A DNA stretch of 59,352 nt, taken from an uncultured Collinsella sp. (GTDB taxonomy: Bacteria > Actinomycetota > Coriobacteriia > Coriobacteriales > Coriobacteriaceae). The notes under the pieces are model-generated. The model ran no database searches and had not been told where the DNA came from. It saw nothing but the letters and a program-made list of their open reading frames with translations. Both the position numbers and the translations under genes were made by a program. Location of the stretch: NCBI GenBank assembly GCA_900762355.1, contig CAAFGE010000050.1, positions 1 through 59,352 of the forward strand, read 5' to 3'. The number at the start of each line of letters is the position of its first letter. Positions within the stretch are counted from its first letter, which is position 1. This document shows positions 14,310-23,106 of the stretch, piece by piece.

Positions 14310-16100
14310 ATGGCAGCCTTGTTCACGACCCCCAAACGCAATGACACTACCGCCGGAACCCATGTTGCCGAACCCGACGTTCGCCGTCGCATAGGACTCG
14401 CGCACGGCAGCTGGCGCCGCGTGACGCGCCGCATCGTCGTAGGCGCCGTGTGCGCGCTCACGGTGAGCTCGCTGCTCATGCCGAGCGTCTCGCTCGCGGC
14501 GGAATGGGTCAAGGTCGGCGAAACCAAATACAACGCCGGCACTGCGGCGGGCGACGAGACCGGCACCTGGTCGTGGGACGGCGCCGACGACTTGAAGCTC
14601 AACAACTATAACGGCGGCGAGATCCAGGCCGCAGGCAAGCTCAACGTGAATTACTCGGGAAACAACATCGTCACTGCCGACTGGATCGAAGGCATCAAGG
14701 CTTCTCATGGCAAGAATGAGAACGCCGAGCTCAATATCCAAGGCGACGCGGGCAGCACGCTCAGCGTGACATCTACTGAGGACGCTATCCTCTCCACGGG
14801 TAATATCAACATCGACGGAGCCGGATCCGTCAACGCCACGAGCGCTGGGTTTGATGCCATCGACGCCGAGGGCGATCTCGCTATCAAAGGTTCGGGCAAC
14901 GTCAACGCCACGGGCGTATCGGATGGCATCAGGGCAAACGGCAATATCACGATTGACGACAGCGGGGCCGTCACCGCCAGGGCTACCAAGGACAAGGGTA
15001 TCGGAACCGACAAGAACCTCACCATCAAGGGTGGCGGCACAGTCGAGGCAAGCTCAGCCGATGGTGAGGCCATTTGGAGCGGCGGCAACATCAATATCTC
15101 GGACGGCAGCCAGGTCAAGGCGAGCTCCGAGAAAGACGCCGCCGTCGAGGCCAAGGGCAGCCTCGCAGCCACAAACGCCTCCCTCAACGCAAACGGTGTT
15201 GAATATGGCGTCTATGCCCACAAGGGCATCACACTCGATCATGCAAACGTGACAGTCCGCGCAAGTAAAGGCAGATACGGTGACGCCATTGCCCTCTTCA
15301 CCTACCAAGACGATATCGTCGTCAAGAACGGCTCCACCGTGGACGCGTTTGCGGAAGGCGAGGTTTCGGCTGCATTCTCCACCAGAAACGATCGACCCAA
15401 CGAGGAGGGTGGCCACATCTACATCAGCGACTCCGTTGTCAAGGCCATAGCCCGCTATGTCGAGAACGGCGACGGCCCCATCCCCTACAGCGAAAACCAA
15501 GATGGTGAGACGAGCCCCGAGCCCCAAGGCGAGAACATCGGCATCATCGCCCAGACCAGCGAGGGCGTCACACCCGCAGTCATCTCGATCATCCGCAGCA
15601 AGGTAACGGCCGAAGGAGATACAGCGGCGATCTTTGCCCGTGCCATGAGCGCTGACGGCAAGACAATCGGCACCATCAAGATTGAGAACGCCGCCATCCA
15701 GACGCCCGAAGGCGGCAAGGTCATTGACTATCGCAAGCTCCGTGACGGCATCTACGAGGCAGGCCAAGCCATCGGCACGGGCGACGCTGTGATCGACTCC
15801 CCCTATAACGAAGCTGTCGCCAAGAGCATGGTCATCGCACCTCCCGAGGTAGCCAAGCCGGAAGACCCCAAGCCCGACGAGACCAAGCCCGCAGAAAGCA
15901 AGCCCGCGGAGTCCAAGCAGGACCCCAAGCCTGAGGGCTCAAAGCCGACCAAGGCCGTTGCGGCTTCAATCACGAAAGCCAAGACTACCGGCGTGCTCGC
16001 GGCAACCGGCGACACCTCGGGTGCGGCCATCGTGGCAACCGTCCTTGCGGGAACAGCCGCTATCGCCGCAGGCACCATGGCGAGCCGCAAGCGCTCTTAG
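14310..16100 (+). CDS. Sortase-anchored beta-helix surface protein 2 (carbohydrate-binding domain, Cthe_2159/DUF4353-like)
   Basis: 596 residues, a tandem paralog of the preceding gene with the same plan: Arg-rich long signal peptide cut near SLAA, beta-helix rungs (GNINIDGAGSVNA, GNITIDDSGAVTARA, GNINISDGSQVKA), a longer Lys/Pro linker with repeated ETKPAESKPAES-type units, LAATG at 563-567, a hydrophobic segment and SRKRS. The ATG at 14310 has GGGAG five bases upstream. N-terminus and anchor are nearly identical to copy 1, while the helix rungs and linker differ, as expected when ligand-binding faces diverge. It has its own terminator of a different sequence. Confidence 0.85.
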   Translation: MAALFTTPKRNDTTAGTHVAEPDVRRRIGLAHGSWRRVTRRIVVGAVCALTVSSLLMPSVSLAAEWVKVGETKYNAGTAAGDETGTWSWDGADDLKLNNYNGGEIQAAGKLNVNYSGNNIVTADWIEGIKASHGKNENAELNIQGDAGSTLSVTSTEDAILSTGNINIDGAGSVNATSAGFDAIDAEGDLAIKGSGNVNATGVSDGIRANGNITIDDSGAVTARATKDKGIGTDKNLTIKGGGTVEASSADGEAIWSGGNINISDGSQVKASSEKDAAVEAKGSLAATNASLNANGVEYGVYAHKGITLDHANVTVRASKGRYGDAIALFTYQDDIVVKNGSTVDAFAEGEVSAAFSTRNDRPNEEGGHIYISDSVVKAIARYVENGDGPIPYSENQDGETSPEPQGENIGIIAQTSEGVTPAVISIIRSKVTAEGDTAAIFARAMSADGKTIGTIKIENAAIQTPEGGKVIDYRKLRDGIYEAGQAIGTGDAVIDSPYNEAVAKSMVIAPPEVAKPEDPKPDETKPAESKPAESKQDPKPEGSKPTKAVAASITKAKTTGVLAATGDTSGAAIVATVLAGTAAIAAGTMASRKRS

Positions 16101-16157
16101 ACGCCTCTGCGCACATGGCAGCTCCCGCGAAGGCCCCGAGTCCCAGCACCGTTTAAC

Positions 16158-16195
16158 AACGCCACCGCCGAGCTCCCCTCCGGCGGTGGCGTTTT
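16158..16195 (+). terminator. Intrinsic terminator after surface-protein gene 2
   Basis: AACGCCACCGCCG pairs with CGGCGGTGGCGTT around a 9-base loop, followed by TTTTCC. Confidence 0.85.
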
Positions 16196-16307
16196 CCATA
16201 TGCGTCCGCAGGGTATGCACGAGATTGTCTTTGGTCTAGCCCAACCTGCATGAGCCGGCGTGCGACAATGGGGGCCGTCGATATCACAACGCCGAGAGAA
16301 GCCCGTC

Positions 16308-16973
16308 ATGGAAGCGCATCAAAAGCAGATAACCGTTCATGCACAGCATGCCGAAAGCGCACCAGTCATCTATCTTCCCGTGGTCATGGGCGACGGCACG
16401 GAGGTTTATGAACGCTGCCGAGAGCTCAACTGCCCGCCCTTCACGCTTGTCGGCATTGGCAGCCTCAACTGGAATCGCGAGCTGAGCCCCTGGGGATGCG
16501 ACGGAACCGTGCGCGATGCCGAGCCCTTTGGCGGTCAGGCATCCGGATTTCTCGATGAGCTGTTGAACTGGATAATCCCAGAGGCCGAGTCGTCGCTTCC
16601 TCAGCCGCCCACCTGGCGCGGCATTGCCGGCTACTCGCTCGCGGGCCTCTTCGCGCTCTGGTCCCTCTGGCAAACCGACGCCTTTAGCCGCGCCGCAAGC
16701 GCATCGGGGTCGTTGTGGTTTCCCGACTTTGTCGATCGCGCCAGCACGGCCCCTTTTGCCGGCAACCCACAGGCCGTCTATCTGTCACTCGGCAAAAAGG
16801 AAACCAAGACGCCCAACCGCATGATGCGGCACGTGCTCGACGATACGCGCGCGATGGAAGAGCTGTTTATCGAGCGTGACATTCCAACAATGCTGGAGCT
16901 CAACCCCGGCAACCACTTTGCCCAAACCGACCTGCGCATGGCGCGCGGCATCCACTGGGTTCTTGCGCACTAA
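16308..16973 (+). CDS. Alpha/beta-hydrolase, esterase (Fes/IroE-like) family
   Basis: 221 residues, no signal peptide. The nucleophile elbow is GYSLAGL (GxSxxG) near residue 107 and the probable catalytic His is in NPGNHF near residue 204; an Asp between them completes a Ser-Asp-His triad. The fold resembles the PF00756 esterases, which hydrolyse esters such as siderophore or acyl esters. Substrate unknown. The ATG at 16308 follows a weak GAGAGAA; the frame opens 16 codons earlier without a better start. Confidence 0.72.
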   Translation: MEAHQKQITVHAQHAESAPVIYLPVVMGDGTEVYERCRELNCPPFTLVGIGSLNWNRELSPWGCDGTVRDAEPFGGQASGFLDELLNWIIPEAESSLPQPPTWRGIAGYSLAGLFALWSLWQTDAFSRAASASGSLWFPDFVDRASTAPFAGNPQAVYLSLGKKETKTPNRMMRHVLDDTRAMEELFIERDIPTMLELNPGNHFAQTDLRMARGIHWVLAH

Positions 16974-16974
16974 A

Positions 16975-17013
16975 AAGCCGGCCATGCGCATCGGACGCAT
17001 GGCCGGCTTTTTT
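16975..17013. terminator. Bidirectional intrinsic terminator
   Basis: AAAGCCGGCCATGCG pairs with CGCATGGCCGGCTTT around a short loop, with A-run and T-run flanks on either side. It separates the convergent esterase and uracil permease genes. Confidence 0.9.
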
Positions 17014-17033
17014 AACTGATTTGGACACAGCCG

Positions 17034-18368
17034 CTATTCGGTGGACTCCTCGAGCTCGGAGACATCAAACTCAAAGTCGTTACCCGGCAGAATCGCGTTG
17101 AGCACGATACCCACCAGCGAGCCCACGGCAAGGCCCGAAAGCGAAATCGTCACGCCGCCCAGCTCCAGCACGATGGCACCGGCGGTGCTATAGGCAATGC
17201 CGAGCGAAAGCACGAGCACCAGAGCTGCCACCAGCACGTTGCGGTTGTTCTGGAAATCGACCTGGTTTTCGATAAGGTTGCGTACGCCCACGGCACTGAT
17301 CATGCCATAGAGCACGAGCGACACGCCGCCGATTACACACGCCGGCATGGCCGCAATGACGGCCGCGAACTTGGGGCAGAACGAAAGCACGATGGCGCAG
17401 CACGCGGCAATGCGAATCACGCGCGGGTCGAACACACGCGTCAGAGCAAGCACGCCGGTGTTCTCGCCATAGGTAGTGTTGGCCGGAGCACCAAAGAGCG
17501 AAGCCAGAATCGTGGCAAGGCCATCGCCGAGCAGCGTGCGATGCAGGCCGGGATCGGCGATGTAGTTACGCTCGCAAGTGGAGCCAATAGCGGAGATATC
17601 ACCGATATGCTCGATCATGGTTGCGAAGGCCAGCGGCATGATGGTGATAATGGCCGTCGTGGCAAGACCGCTATCGAACTGCGGTCCAAAGAGCGCGAAC
17701 ACGGTGTTGTCCCACACGACAGGTAGACCGACCCACGGCGCGGCGGCAACCCCCGAAAAATCAACCTCGCCCAGCACCGCCGCGACGGCATAGCTCACCA
17801 CAACGCCCAGCAAAATCGGCACGATCTTGACCATGCCGCGGCCCCAGATGTTGCAGATGATGATCACGGCCACAGCAATAACGGCGACAAGCCAGTTGGT
17901 CTGGCAGTTGGCAATGGCAGAGCTCGCCAGGATCAGGCCGATGGAAATGACGATGGGGCCGGTCACCACCGGCGGAAAGAAGCGCATGACACGCTTGGCG
18001 CCAAAGGCGCGGAACAGCGCCGCCAGCACCGGATAGAGCAGGCCGGCGCAGGCAACGCCCAGGCAAGCGTAAGGCAAAAGCTCGGCCTCGCCGTTGGGTG
18101 CAATGGCGGCATAACCCGCGATAAAGGCAAACGACGAGCCCAGAAACGCGGGCACCTTACCGCGCGATAGAAAATGAAACAGCAGCGTGCCGATGCCGGC
18201 GAACAGAAGCGTCGCCGAAACGGAAAGGCCGGTGAGCACGGGCACGAGCACCGTGGCTCCGAACATCGCAAACATGTGTTGCAAACCCAACACGAACATG
18301 CGCGGGCGGCCGAGCAATGATGCATCGTAGATGGCATCGGTGACGGCGGGCGTCGAGGATTGGGACAT
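17034..18368 (-). CDS. uraA: Uracil permease (NCS2 family, UraA-like)
   Basis: 444 residues, about 14 membrane segments. UraA marks are present: LGLQHMFAMFGATVLVP at the start, FLGSSFAFI, the substrate-binding Glu in ATMIEHIGDI, and GAPANTTYGENTG. It takes up uracil with protons for pyrimidine salvage. The ATG at 18368 follows AAAGGA. I see no PyrR-type leader in the 120 bp upstream. Confidence 0.92.
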   Translation of the reverse strand: MSQSSTPAVTDAIYDASLLGRPRMFVLGLQHMFAMFGATVLVPVLTGLSVSATLLFAGIGTLLFHFLSRGKVPAFLGSSFAFIAGYAAIAPNGEAELLPYACLGVACAGLLYPVLAALFRAFGAKRVMRFFPPVVTGPIVISIGLILASSAIANCQTNWLVAVIAVAVIIICNIWGRGMVKIVPILLGVVVSYAVAAVLGEVDFSGVAAAPWVGLPVVWDNTVFALFGPQFDSGLATTAIITIMPLAFATMIEHIGDISAIGSTCERNYIADPGLHRTLLGDGLATILASLFGAPANTTYGENTGVLALTRVFDPRVIRIAACCAIVLSFCPKFAAVIAAMPACVIGGVSLVLYGMISAVGVRNLIENQVDFQNNRNVLVAALVLVLSLGIAYSTAGAIVLELGGVTISLSGLAVGSLVGIVLNAILPGNDFEFDVSELEESTE

Positions 18369-18491
18369 GGAAGTCCTTTCATAATGGAAGGGCGATCAGG
18401 CATATCGGATAACCTGCCCGAACGATACGATCCGAACCATTGTACGTGATACGCCATGTCTCGCACGCGCCGTCACCTGCAAGCGGTAGCG

Positions 18492-19625
18492 TTACTTCCA
18501 AACGCGCTCGGCAATGCGCTTGACCAACGCGATCTTTGCCCACTGTTCGTCCTCGGTCAGTTTGTTGCCAATCTCGCAGCTGGCAAAGCCGCACTGGGGC
18601 GACAGGTACAGGTTCTCGAGCGGCACATACTTTGCGGCCTCTTGGATACGTTCGACGATAACGTCCTCGTCCTCAAGCTCAGCCGCCTTGGTGGTCACCA
18701 GGCCCAGCACGACCTTCTTGCCGGGAGCAACGTACTTAAGCGGCTCAAAGCCACCGGCGCGTGGCGTATCGAACTCAAGGTAGAACGCGTCGACGTTCTC
18801 ATGTGCGAACAGGTACGGCGCAATGGGATCGTAACCACCCTCGAAGGCATACGTGGAGTGATAGTTGCCGCGGCACACATGCGTGTTGATAACCAGATCG
18901 TCGGGCTTGCCCGCGATGGCAGCATTGTTGAGCGCCACGCCCAGCTCGCTCACCTTTTGCAGGTCAACCGGGCTCATGCCAGTCTTGGACACAAAGTCCG
19001 TATCGCAATAGATGCCCCAGGTGCAGTCATCAAATTGGATGTTGCGGCAGCCCGCGGCATACAGGTCGGCGATCACCGTGCGATAAGCGGCTGCAATGGC
19101 GTCGGCAAGTTCCTCATCGGTCTTGTAGACGGCGCGCAGACTCTCCTGCTGTCCATCGCAGCGGTCGAGCGTAACCTCCGAGAACGTCTGGATCGGCGCC
19201 GGAATGGTTTGACGCGCGACCTGGCCCTCCCCCTCAAGCGCCTTGACAAACTTAAAATGCTCGACGAACGGGTGGTTCTCGCCGCTAATGGGACCGGTAA
19301 CCACGGCGGTGTCGGCCGTCGTCTCCTCGTCATGGAACATATAACCCGTGCGTGAGGTGCGGCGCTCAATGCCGTTAAGGCCCCACATAAAATCGAGGTG
19401 CCAGTAGCTGCGGCGGAACTCGCCATCGGTGATCACCTGCAGGCCGGCGGCCTTCTGCTTGGCCACTAAGTCGCGGATGGCCTCGTCCTCGACGGCCTTA
19501 AGGCCGGAAGCGTCGAGTTTACCCGCGACATAGGCGGCACGGGCATCCTTTACAGCCTGCGGACGAAGAAAACTGCCGACGATATCGGCACGAAACGGCG
19601 CGTTCGGTTGAATCGAAGTGCTCAT
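18492..19625 (-). CDS. MetE C-terminal-domain-like methyltransferase (YxjG/YxjH type)
   Basis: 377 residues matching the catalytic half of cobalamin-independent methionine synthase, without the N-terminal domain. All zinc ligands are visible: His and Cys in NTHVCRGN, Glu in YLEFDTPRAG and Cys in SPQCGFAS; ITDGEFRR is the conserved N-terminal motif. The family transfers a methyl group to a thiol, making methionine from homocysteine with a methyl donor other than polyglutamyl-folate. The ATG at 19625 has AAAGGGAG six bases upstream. It lies downstream of a LysR gene on the same strand with a LysR-like palindrome between them, so it is likely LysR-controlled. Confidence 0.88.
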   Translation of the reverse strand: MSTSIQPNAPFRADIVGSFLRPQAVKDARAAYVAGKLDASGLKAVEDEAIRDLVAKQKAAGLQVITDGEFRRSYWHLDFMWGLNGIERRTSRTGYMFHDEETTADTAVVTGPISGENHPFVEHFKFVKALEGEGQVARQTIPAPIQTFSEVTLDRCDGQQESLRAVYKTDEELADAIAAAYRTVIADLYAAGCRNIQFDDCTWGIYCDTDFVSKTGMSPVDLQKVSELGVALNNAAIAGKPDDLVINTHVCRGNYHSTYAFEGGYDPIAPYLFAHENVDAFYLEFDTPRAGGFEPLKYVAPGKKVVLGLVTTKAAELEDEDVIVERIQEAAKYVPLENLYLSPQCGFASCEIGNKLTEDEQWAKIALVKRIAERVWK

Positions 19626-19666
19626 AGATATCTCCCTTTGCATTGGTTGCTTTACTGGGACAGAGT

Positions 19667-19733
19667 ATGAGCGCTCATATGGTCATCGTAAAATATACGT
19701 TTATAACAGTTTGATATAGATGCTTCCTATATC
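19667..19733 (-). promoter_or_regulatory. Promoter region of the MetE-like gene with a LysR-type palindrome
   Basis: GATATAG (19713-19719) and CTATATC (19727-19733) form a perfect 7-bp inverted repeat with a 7-bp spacer, nested in ACAGT/ACTGT arms; the pattern suits a LysR-type box. A second perfect palindrome, ATGAGCGCTCAT, lies at 19667-19678 nearer the gene. No S-box or cobalamin riboswitch is apparent. Confidence 0.5.
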
Positions 19734-19780
19734 AGTCTGGACTGTCATAAAGAGACTTGAACCGTGCGGAGCACAGCAGC

Positions 19781-20677
19781 CTAGATATGCTGACGAATCG
19801 CGTCGATATAGGCCCGACCGTAGCGCGTGAGCGTCGTGTTCTTGCGCGTGATGATGCCAATCTCCATGTACTCGTCCACGTCGAGCGGAATCGAGATAAT
19901 GCCGGGGCCGTTGAGCTCGTGGCTGATCACGCCCGAGCATACCGTGTAGCCGTTGAGGCCCATGGCCAAATTGAACAACGTCGCACGGTCGCGCACGCGG
20001 ATATTTTTGCGACGCTCGAACGTCGAGGTCAGCTCCTCGGAATAGTAAAACGAGTTGTAGCTGCCCTGCTCGTAGGACAGGAACGGGTAGTCTTCCAGAT
20101 CCTCGAGCGTCACGCTGGAGCGGCCCGCCAGCGGATGGTCGGCGCAGACGAAGACATGCGGCGTGGCGCAGAAGAGCCCTTCGAACACGAGCTCGTTGGC
20201 GGCAAGCATGCGCTCGATGACCTCGCGATTGTGCTCCGACAGATACAGGATGCCGAGTTCGCTTTTCATATGCGCGACGTCCTCGATAATTTCGTGGGTC
20301 TGCTCCTCGCGCAGGGTAAAGTCGTAGCGCGCGGCATCGAACTCGCGGATCACATCGACAAACGCATTAACGGCAAAGGAATAATGCTGGCAGCTCACAC
20401 TAAAGTGCGGCACCTGCTCGGACGTGCCTTTGTACTTGCCCTCGAGCAGGTCGGCCTGGTCGAGCACCTGGCGCGCGTACCCCAAGAAGGTCTCGCCTTC
20501 CTCGGACACAATGACACCCTTGTTGGTGCGCTCAAAGATATGCACACCCATCTCGTTTTCGAGATCGCGGATCGACGCGGTAATCGAAGGCTGCGACACA
20601 AAGAGCCGGCGCGAGGCCTCGGTGATGCTGCCGCATTCGGCAACCTTAACAACATATCTGAGCTGCTGGAGCTTCAT
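19781..20677 (-). CDS. LysR-family transcriptional regulator
   Basis: 298 residues: HTH with RYVVKVAECGSITEASRRLFVSQ-type sequence at the N-terminus, then a periplasmic-binding-like effector domain. The ATG at 20677 has AGGGAG six bases upstream. It starts 10 bp after the HAD phosphatase stop, so the two are probably co-transcribed, and it stands before the MetE-like gene across 155 bp holding a LysR-like palindrome. Control of methionine or sulfur-related uptake and synthesis is a reasonable guess but not shown. Confidence 0.88.
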   Translation of the reverse strand: MKLQQLRYVVKVAECGSITEASRRLFVSQPSITASIRDLENEMGVHIFERTNKGVIVSEEGETFLGYARQVLDQADLLEGKYKGTSEQVPHFSVSCQHYSFAVNAFVDVIREFDAARYDFTLREEQTHEIIEDVAHMKSELGILYLSEHNREVIERMLAANELVFEGLFCATPHVFVCADHPLAGRSSVTLEDLEDYPFLSYEQGSYNSFYYSEELTSTFERRKNIRVRDRATLFNLAMGLNGYTVCSGVISHELNGPGIISIPLDVDEYMEIGIITRKNTTLTRYGRAYIDAIRQHI

Positions 20678-20687
20678 AGCCTTCTCC

Positions 20688-21596
20688 CTAGACGTTCGTG
20701 ACGCCAAAACCCGCCGTGTCCATTTGGCTCATAAACGACGGCATCTCCCCCGTCGCGGCGCAGGCGGCAATCTGATGCAGAGCCCCGGCAACCGCATCAT
20801 CTGCCGCAGCGCCAATATGCCAGCGTGCGGCAGCCGTGACGGCCTCGTTGGCATTGGCGACTGCAACGGAGTTAGGAACGGCATCGATCATGGGCAAATC
20901 GTTATCGGAATCGCCGAATACGGCCACCTCGTCGGGCGTCAGGCCCAAAGCGCGCGCCAGCTCCAGCGCAGCGCAGCCCTTGTCCCAACCAGCCGGAAGG
21001 ATGTCGAACAGGCGCACTCGGTTGTTGGGAAACACAAGCGAGAGTTCCGGCACCTCAGCGGCAACGCGCTCGCGCAGCTCGGCGAGCTCCTCACGCGAAC
21101 GGGCACTCCAGATATTCGCCTTAAACATCGGCGCGTCATCGACGACGGGACGACATGGGGCCTCTTCACCTTTGAGCCACGCGTTACCGCCCGATTCCAT
21201 GGCGCGACGAACGCGCTCGGGGTCACTCGTCACACAATGGGCATCGTTGCCCCAAAAGTCATCGCCCAGGCTGTAGACTTTTAGAAATGTATCGTCGGTC
21301 TCTTGCTCCAGATAGTCGGCCAAGCGCATCAGAGCATCGTTGTCGATTGCGCGCGAGGCGACTACTTCGCCGTCGACAAACATCACCTGGCCGTTACAGA
21401 ACGCACCGGTCGAATAACACTCGGAACGGTTTTTGAACATCCAGCCCATCGCGGACGGCTGACGACCCGAAACCGGCCCAAAGTGCAAACCCGCCGCCTG
21501 CATGGCATGAATACCCTCAATGGCGTAGTCGCTGGCACCGTCATGCCCGGCTGGAATCAGCGTATCGTCCATATCGGTCAGCACAAGTTTGATCAT
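20688..21596 (-). CDS. Cof-type HAD-superfamily phosphatase
   Basis: 302 residues. HAD motif I is DMDDTL near the N-terminus, motif II PVSGRQ, and motif IV GDSDNDLPMI near residue 228, with a Cof-type (C2) cap between. Such enzymes dephosphorylate sugar phosphates, flavin precursors or other small phosphates. The ATG at 21596 follows GAGGGGACC. It is the first gene of a likely two-gene unit with the LysR regulator. A 102-bp foldback repeat lies 40 bp upstream. Confidence 0.88.
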   Translation of the reverse strand: MIKLVLTDMDDTLIPAGHDGASDYAIEGIHAMQAAGLHFGPVSGRQPSAMGWMFKNRSECYSTGAFCNGQVMFVDGEVVASRAIDNDALMRLADYLEQETDDTFLKVYSLGDDFWGNDAHCVTSDPERVRRAMESGGNAWLKGEEAPCRPVVDDAPMFKANIWSARSREELAELRERVAAEVPELSLVFPNNRVRLFDILPAGWDKGCAALELARALGLTPDEVAVFGDSDNDLPMIDAVPNSVAVANANEAVTAAARWHIGAAADDAVAGALHQIAACAATGEMPSFMSQMDTAGFGVTNV

Positions 21597-21636
21597 AAGG
21601 TCCCCTCGGTCATTCTTAATCCCATCTATTGTACCG

Positions 21637-21738
21637 ACCTGCCAAAAAGGGACAGGTTTATTTCGGCAGGTTTCATCTGGGAAAACGCAAAGTCCCAGTT
21701 GTTACCTGCCAAAATAAACCTGTCCCTTTTTGGCAGGT
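21637..21738. repeat. 102-bp nested foldback made of two inverted palindromic elements
   Basis: Arm 1 (21637-21671) and arm 2 (21704-21738) are 35 bp each, in inverted orientation, with one mismatch. Each arm is itself an imperfect palindrome (ACCTGCCAAAA...TTTTGGCAGGT) holding AAAGGGACAG. The 32-bp centre contains CTGGGA/TCCCAG. It lies between divergent HAD and thiM promoters, so it is not a simple terminator. A third copy of the arm lies at 45983-46016. Confidence 0.85.
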
Positions 21739-21766
21739 GCGCTAGTATAGGGAACAACAGATTCGA

Positions 21767-21859
21767 TGCGGGAGTGCCGGCGGTGCAAACCACAAGGCTG
21801 AGAGGGCAATGGGCCCAATCCTTTGAACCTGTCAGTTAATGCTGGCGTAGGGAGCATGC
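21767..21859 (+). ncRNA. TPP (THI-element) riboswitch
   Basis: Conserved TPP aptamer parts are present in order: CGGGAGTGCC, GGCTGAGAGGG (pyrimidine-binding CUGAGA), CCTTTGAACCTGTCAG and TAATGCTGGCGTAGGGA (pyrophosphate-binding side). It is followed at once by a terminator hairpin and then thiM, so thiamine pyrophosphate should switch transcription off. Confidence 0.95.
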
Positions 21860-21869
21860 CGCCTTTACA

Positions 21870-21900
21870 GGGGCGCTGTCTATGCACAGCGCCCCTTTTC
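21870..21900 (+). terminator. Riboswitch expression platform terminator
   Basis: GGGGCGCTGT pairs perfectly with ACAGCGCCCC around a 6-base loop, followed by TTTTCT, 10 bp after the TPP aptamer and 20 bp before the thiM start. Confidence 0.88.
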
Positions 21901-21921
21901 TATGCCAAGGAGGCATGTGCA

Positions 21922-22761
21922 GTGATTGATTCGGAACAACTTAAGCAAAATGTGGTCAAAGCCGTGGAGGAGATTCGTGCCACCAATCCGATGGCCGGCT
22001 CCATCACCAACACGGTGACGATCGACTTTGTCGCCAACGCGCAGCTCGCCGTGGGCGGTTCGGCCGCCATGGTCTATCTGCCCGACGAGGGCGAGGCGCT
22101 CGTTGCCGGCGGCGGCGCCATCTATCTCAACATGGGCACGCTCTTCCCCATTTACGAGCAAACGATTCCCCGCGCGGCCAAGGCGGCACACGACGCCGGT
22201 AAGCCCTGGGTGCTCGATCCGGTGGGCCTGGGTATCGGTAGCCTGCGCACCCAGCTGGTAAACGAGCTCAAGCAGTACAAGCCCGCCATCGTGCGCGGCA
22301 ACGCCTCCGAGATTATCGCGCTCGCCGGCCTGTGGGGTCTTGAGGGCGAGGCGGCCGATCTGAGCCGCGTGCGCGGTGTCGATACCACCGACACGGTCGA
22401 CGCCGCCCGTGGCGCCGCCGTGGCGCTCGCCCGCTACACCGGCGGCGCCGTAGTGGTCTCGGGCGAAGTCGACCTGATTACCAACGGCACGACCGTGGCC
22501 AAGTCCCACGGCGGCAGCCCGCTCATGTCCAAGATCACCGGTTGCGGCTGCTCGCAGGGCGGCGTGCTAGCCGTGTACGCCTGTGCCGCCGACCCGTTTA
22601 CGGCAGCCATCTGCGGCACCGCGGTCTACAACGTTGCCGGCACGCGTGCCGCCGCTGTCGCCGATGCCCCGGCAAGCTTTAAGGTCGCCTTTATCGATGA
22701 GCTCTACCGCGCGACCGCCCAAGATATCGCTGATAACCAACTCGAGCTCGAGGAGGCATAA
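21922..22761 (+). CDS. thiM: Hydroxyethylthiazole kinase
   Basis: 279 residues of the ribokinase-like ThiM family, phosphorylating 4-methyl-5-(2-hydroxyethyl)thiazole for thiamine salvage. Marks: NPMAGSITNTVT near the N-terminus, PWVLDPVGLG, RGNASEI, and the C-terminal TGCGCSQGG with the catalytic Cys. The GTG at 21922 has AAGGAGG eight bases upstream, just after the riboswitch terminator; the frame reads back through the riboswitch, so earlier starts are excluded. It is the first gene of the thiM / thiamine-binding / thiE operon. Confidence 0.94.
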   Translation: MIDSEQLKQNVVKAVEEIRATNPMAGSITNTVTIDFVANAQLAVGGSAAMVYLPDEGEALVAGGGAIYLNMGTLFPIYEQTIPRAAKAAHDAGKPWVLDPVGLGIGSLRTQLVNELKQYKPAIVRGNASEIIALAGLWGLEGEAADLSRVRGVDTTDTVDAARGAAVALARYTGGAVVVSGEVDLITNGTTVAKSHGGSPLMSKITGCGCSQGGVLAVYACAADPFTAAICGTAVYNVAGTRAAAVADAPASFKVAFIDELYRATAQDIADNQLELEEA

Positions 22762-22764
22762 GCC

Positions 22765-23106
22765 ATGTCCGAGCCCGCAACTGCTGCCGGAATGAACACA
22801 CTCGTCGCCGTGGCCATCGCCCCGTGCGGCACCGGCGATGAGCTGTCCGCCGAGGTCGCCGAGGTCGTGCGTGTCATTCGCGAGAGCGGCCTTCCCAACC
22901 GCACCACCTCGATGTTCACCGAGATCGAGGGCGACTGGGACGAGGTCATGCAGGTCGTGCGCGACGCAACCTTTGTGTTGGCGAGCAAGGGAATCCGCAC
23001 CGAAGTCGTGCTCAAAGCCGATATTCGGCCCGGATTTACCGACACCATGACCGGCAAACTCGAGCGCATGGAAGCACAGATCAAGAAACAGGAGGAAGCA
23101 CGATGA
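22765..23106 (+). CDS. Thiamine-binding protein (MTH1187/YkoF-like, DUF77)
   Basis: 113 residues, a small ferredoxin-like fold protein. Features of the family are VAIAPCGTGDELS, GLPNRTTSMFTEIEG and VRDATFVLASKGIRTEVVLKADIR. Such proteins bind thiamine or its pyrimidine moiety in the cytosol. It starts 3 bp after thiM and overlaps thiE by four bases (ATGA), so translation is coupled and a thiamine role is well supported by context. Confidence 0.85.
   Translation: MSEPATAAGMNTLVAVAIAPCGTGDELSAEVAEVVRVIRESGLPNRTTSMFTEIEGDWDEVMQVVRDATFVLASKGIRTEVVLKADIRPGFTDTMTGKLERMEAQIKKQEEAR

Larger units (their letters stand above)
14061..16100 (+). repeat. Tandem duplication, copy 2
   Basis: Second copy of the roughly 2.05-kb unit: permease relic, terminator, leader with the same CCAAACGGCACTACCGCCGG, and the second surface-protein gene. 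The coding parts differ by substitutions and small indels (590 versus 596 codons), so the event is not very recent. Confidence 0.85.

Noticed and set aside
12100..16200. Repetitive surface-protein region as a CRISPR or VNTR array
   Set aside because: The repeats are protein-level beta-helix rungs with variable DNA; there are no regular identical repeats with unique spacers.
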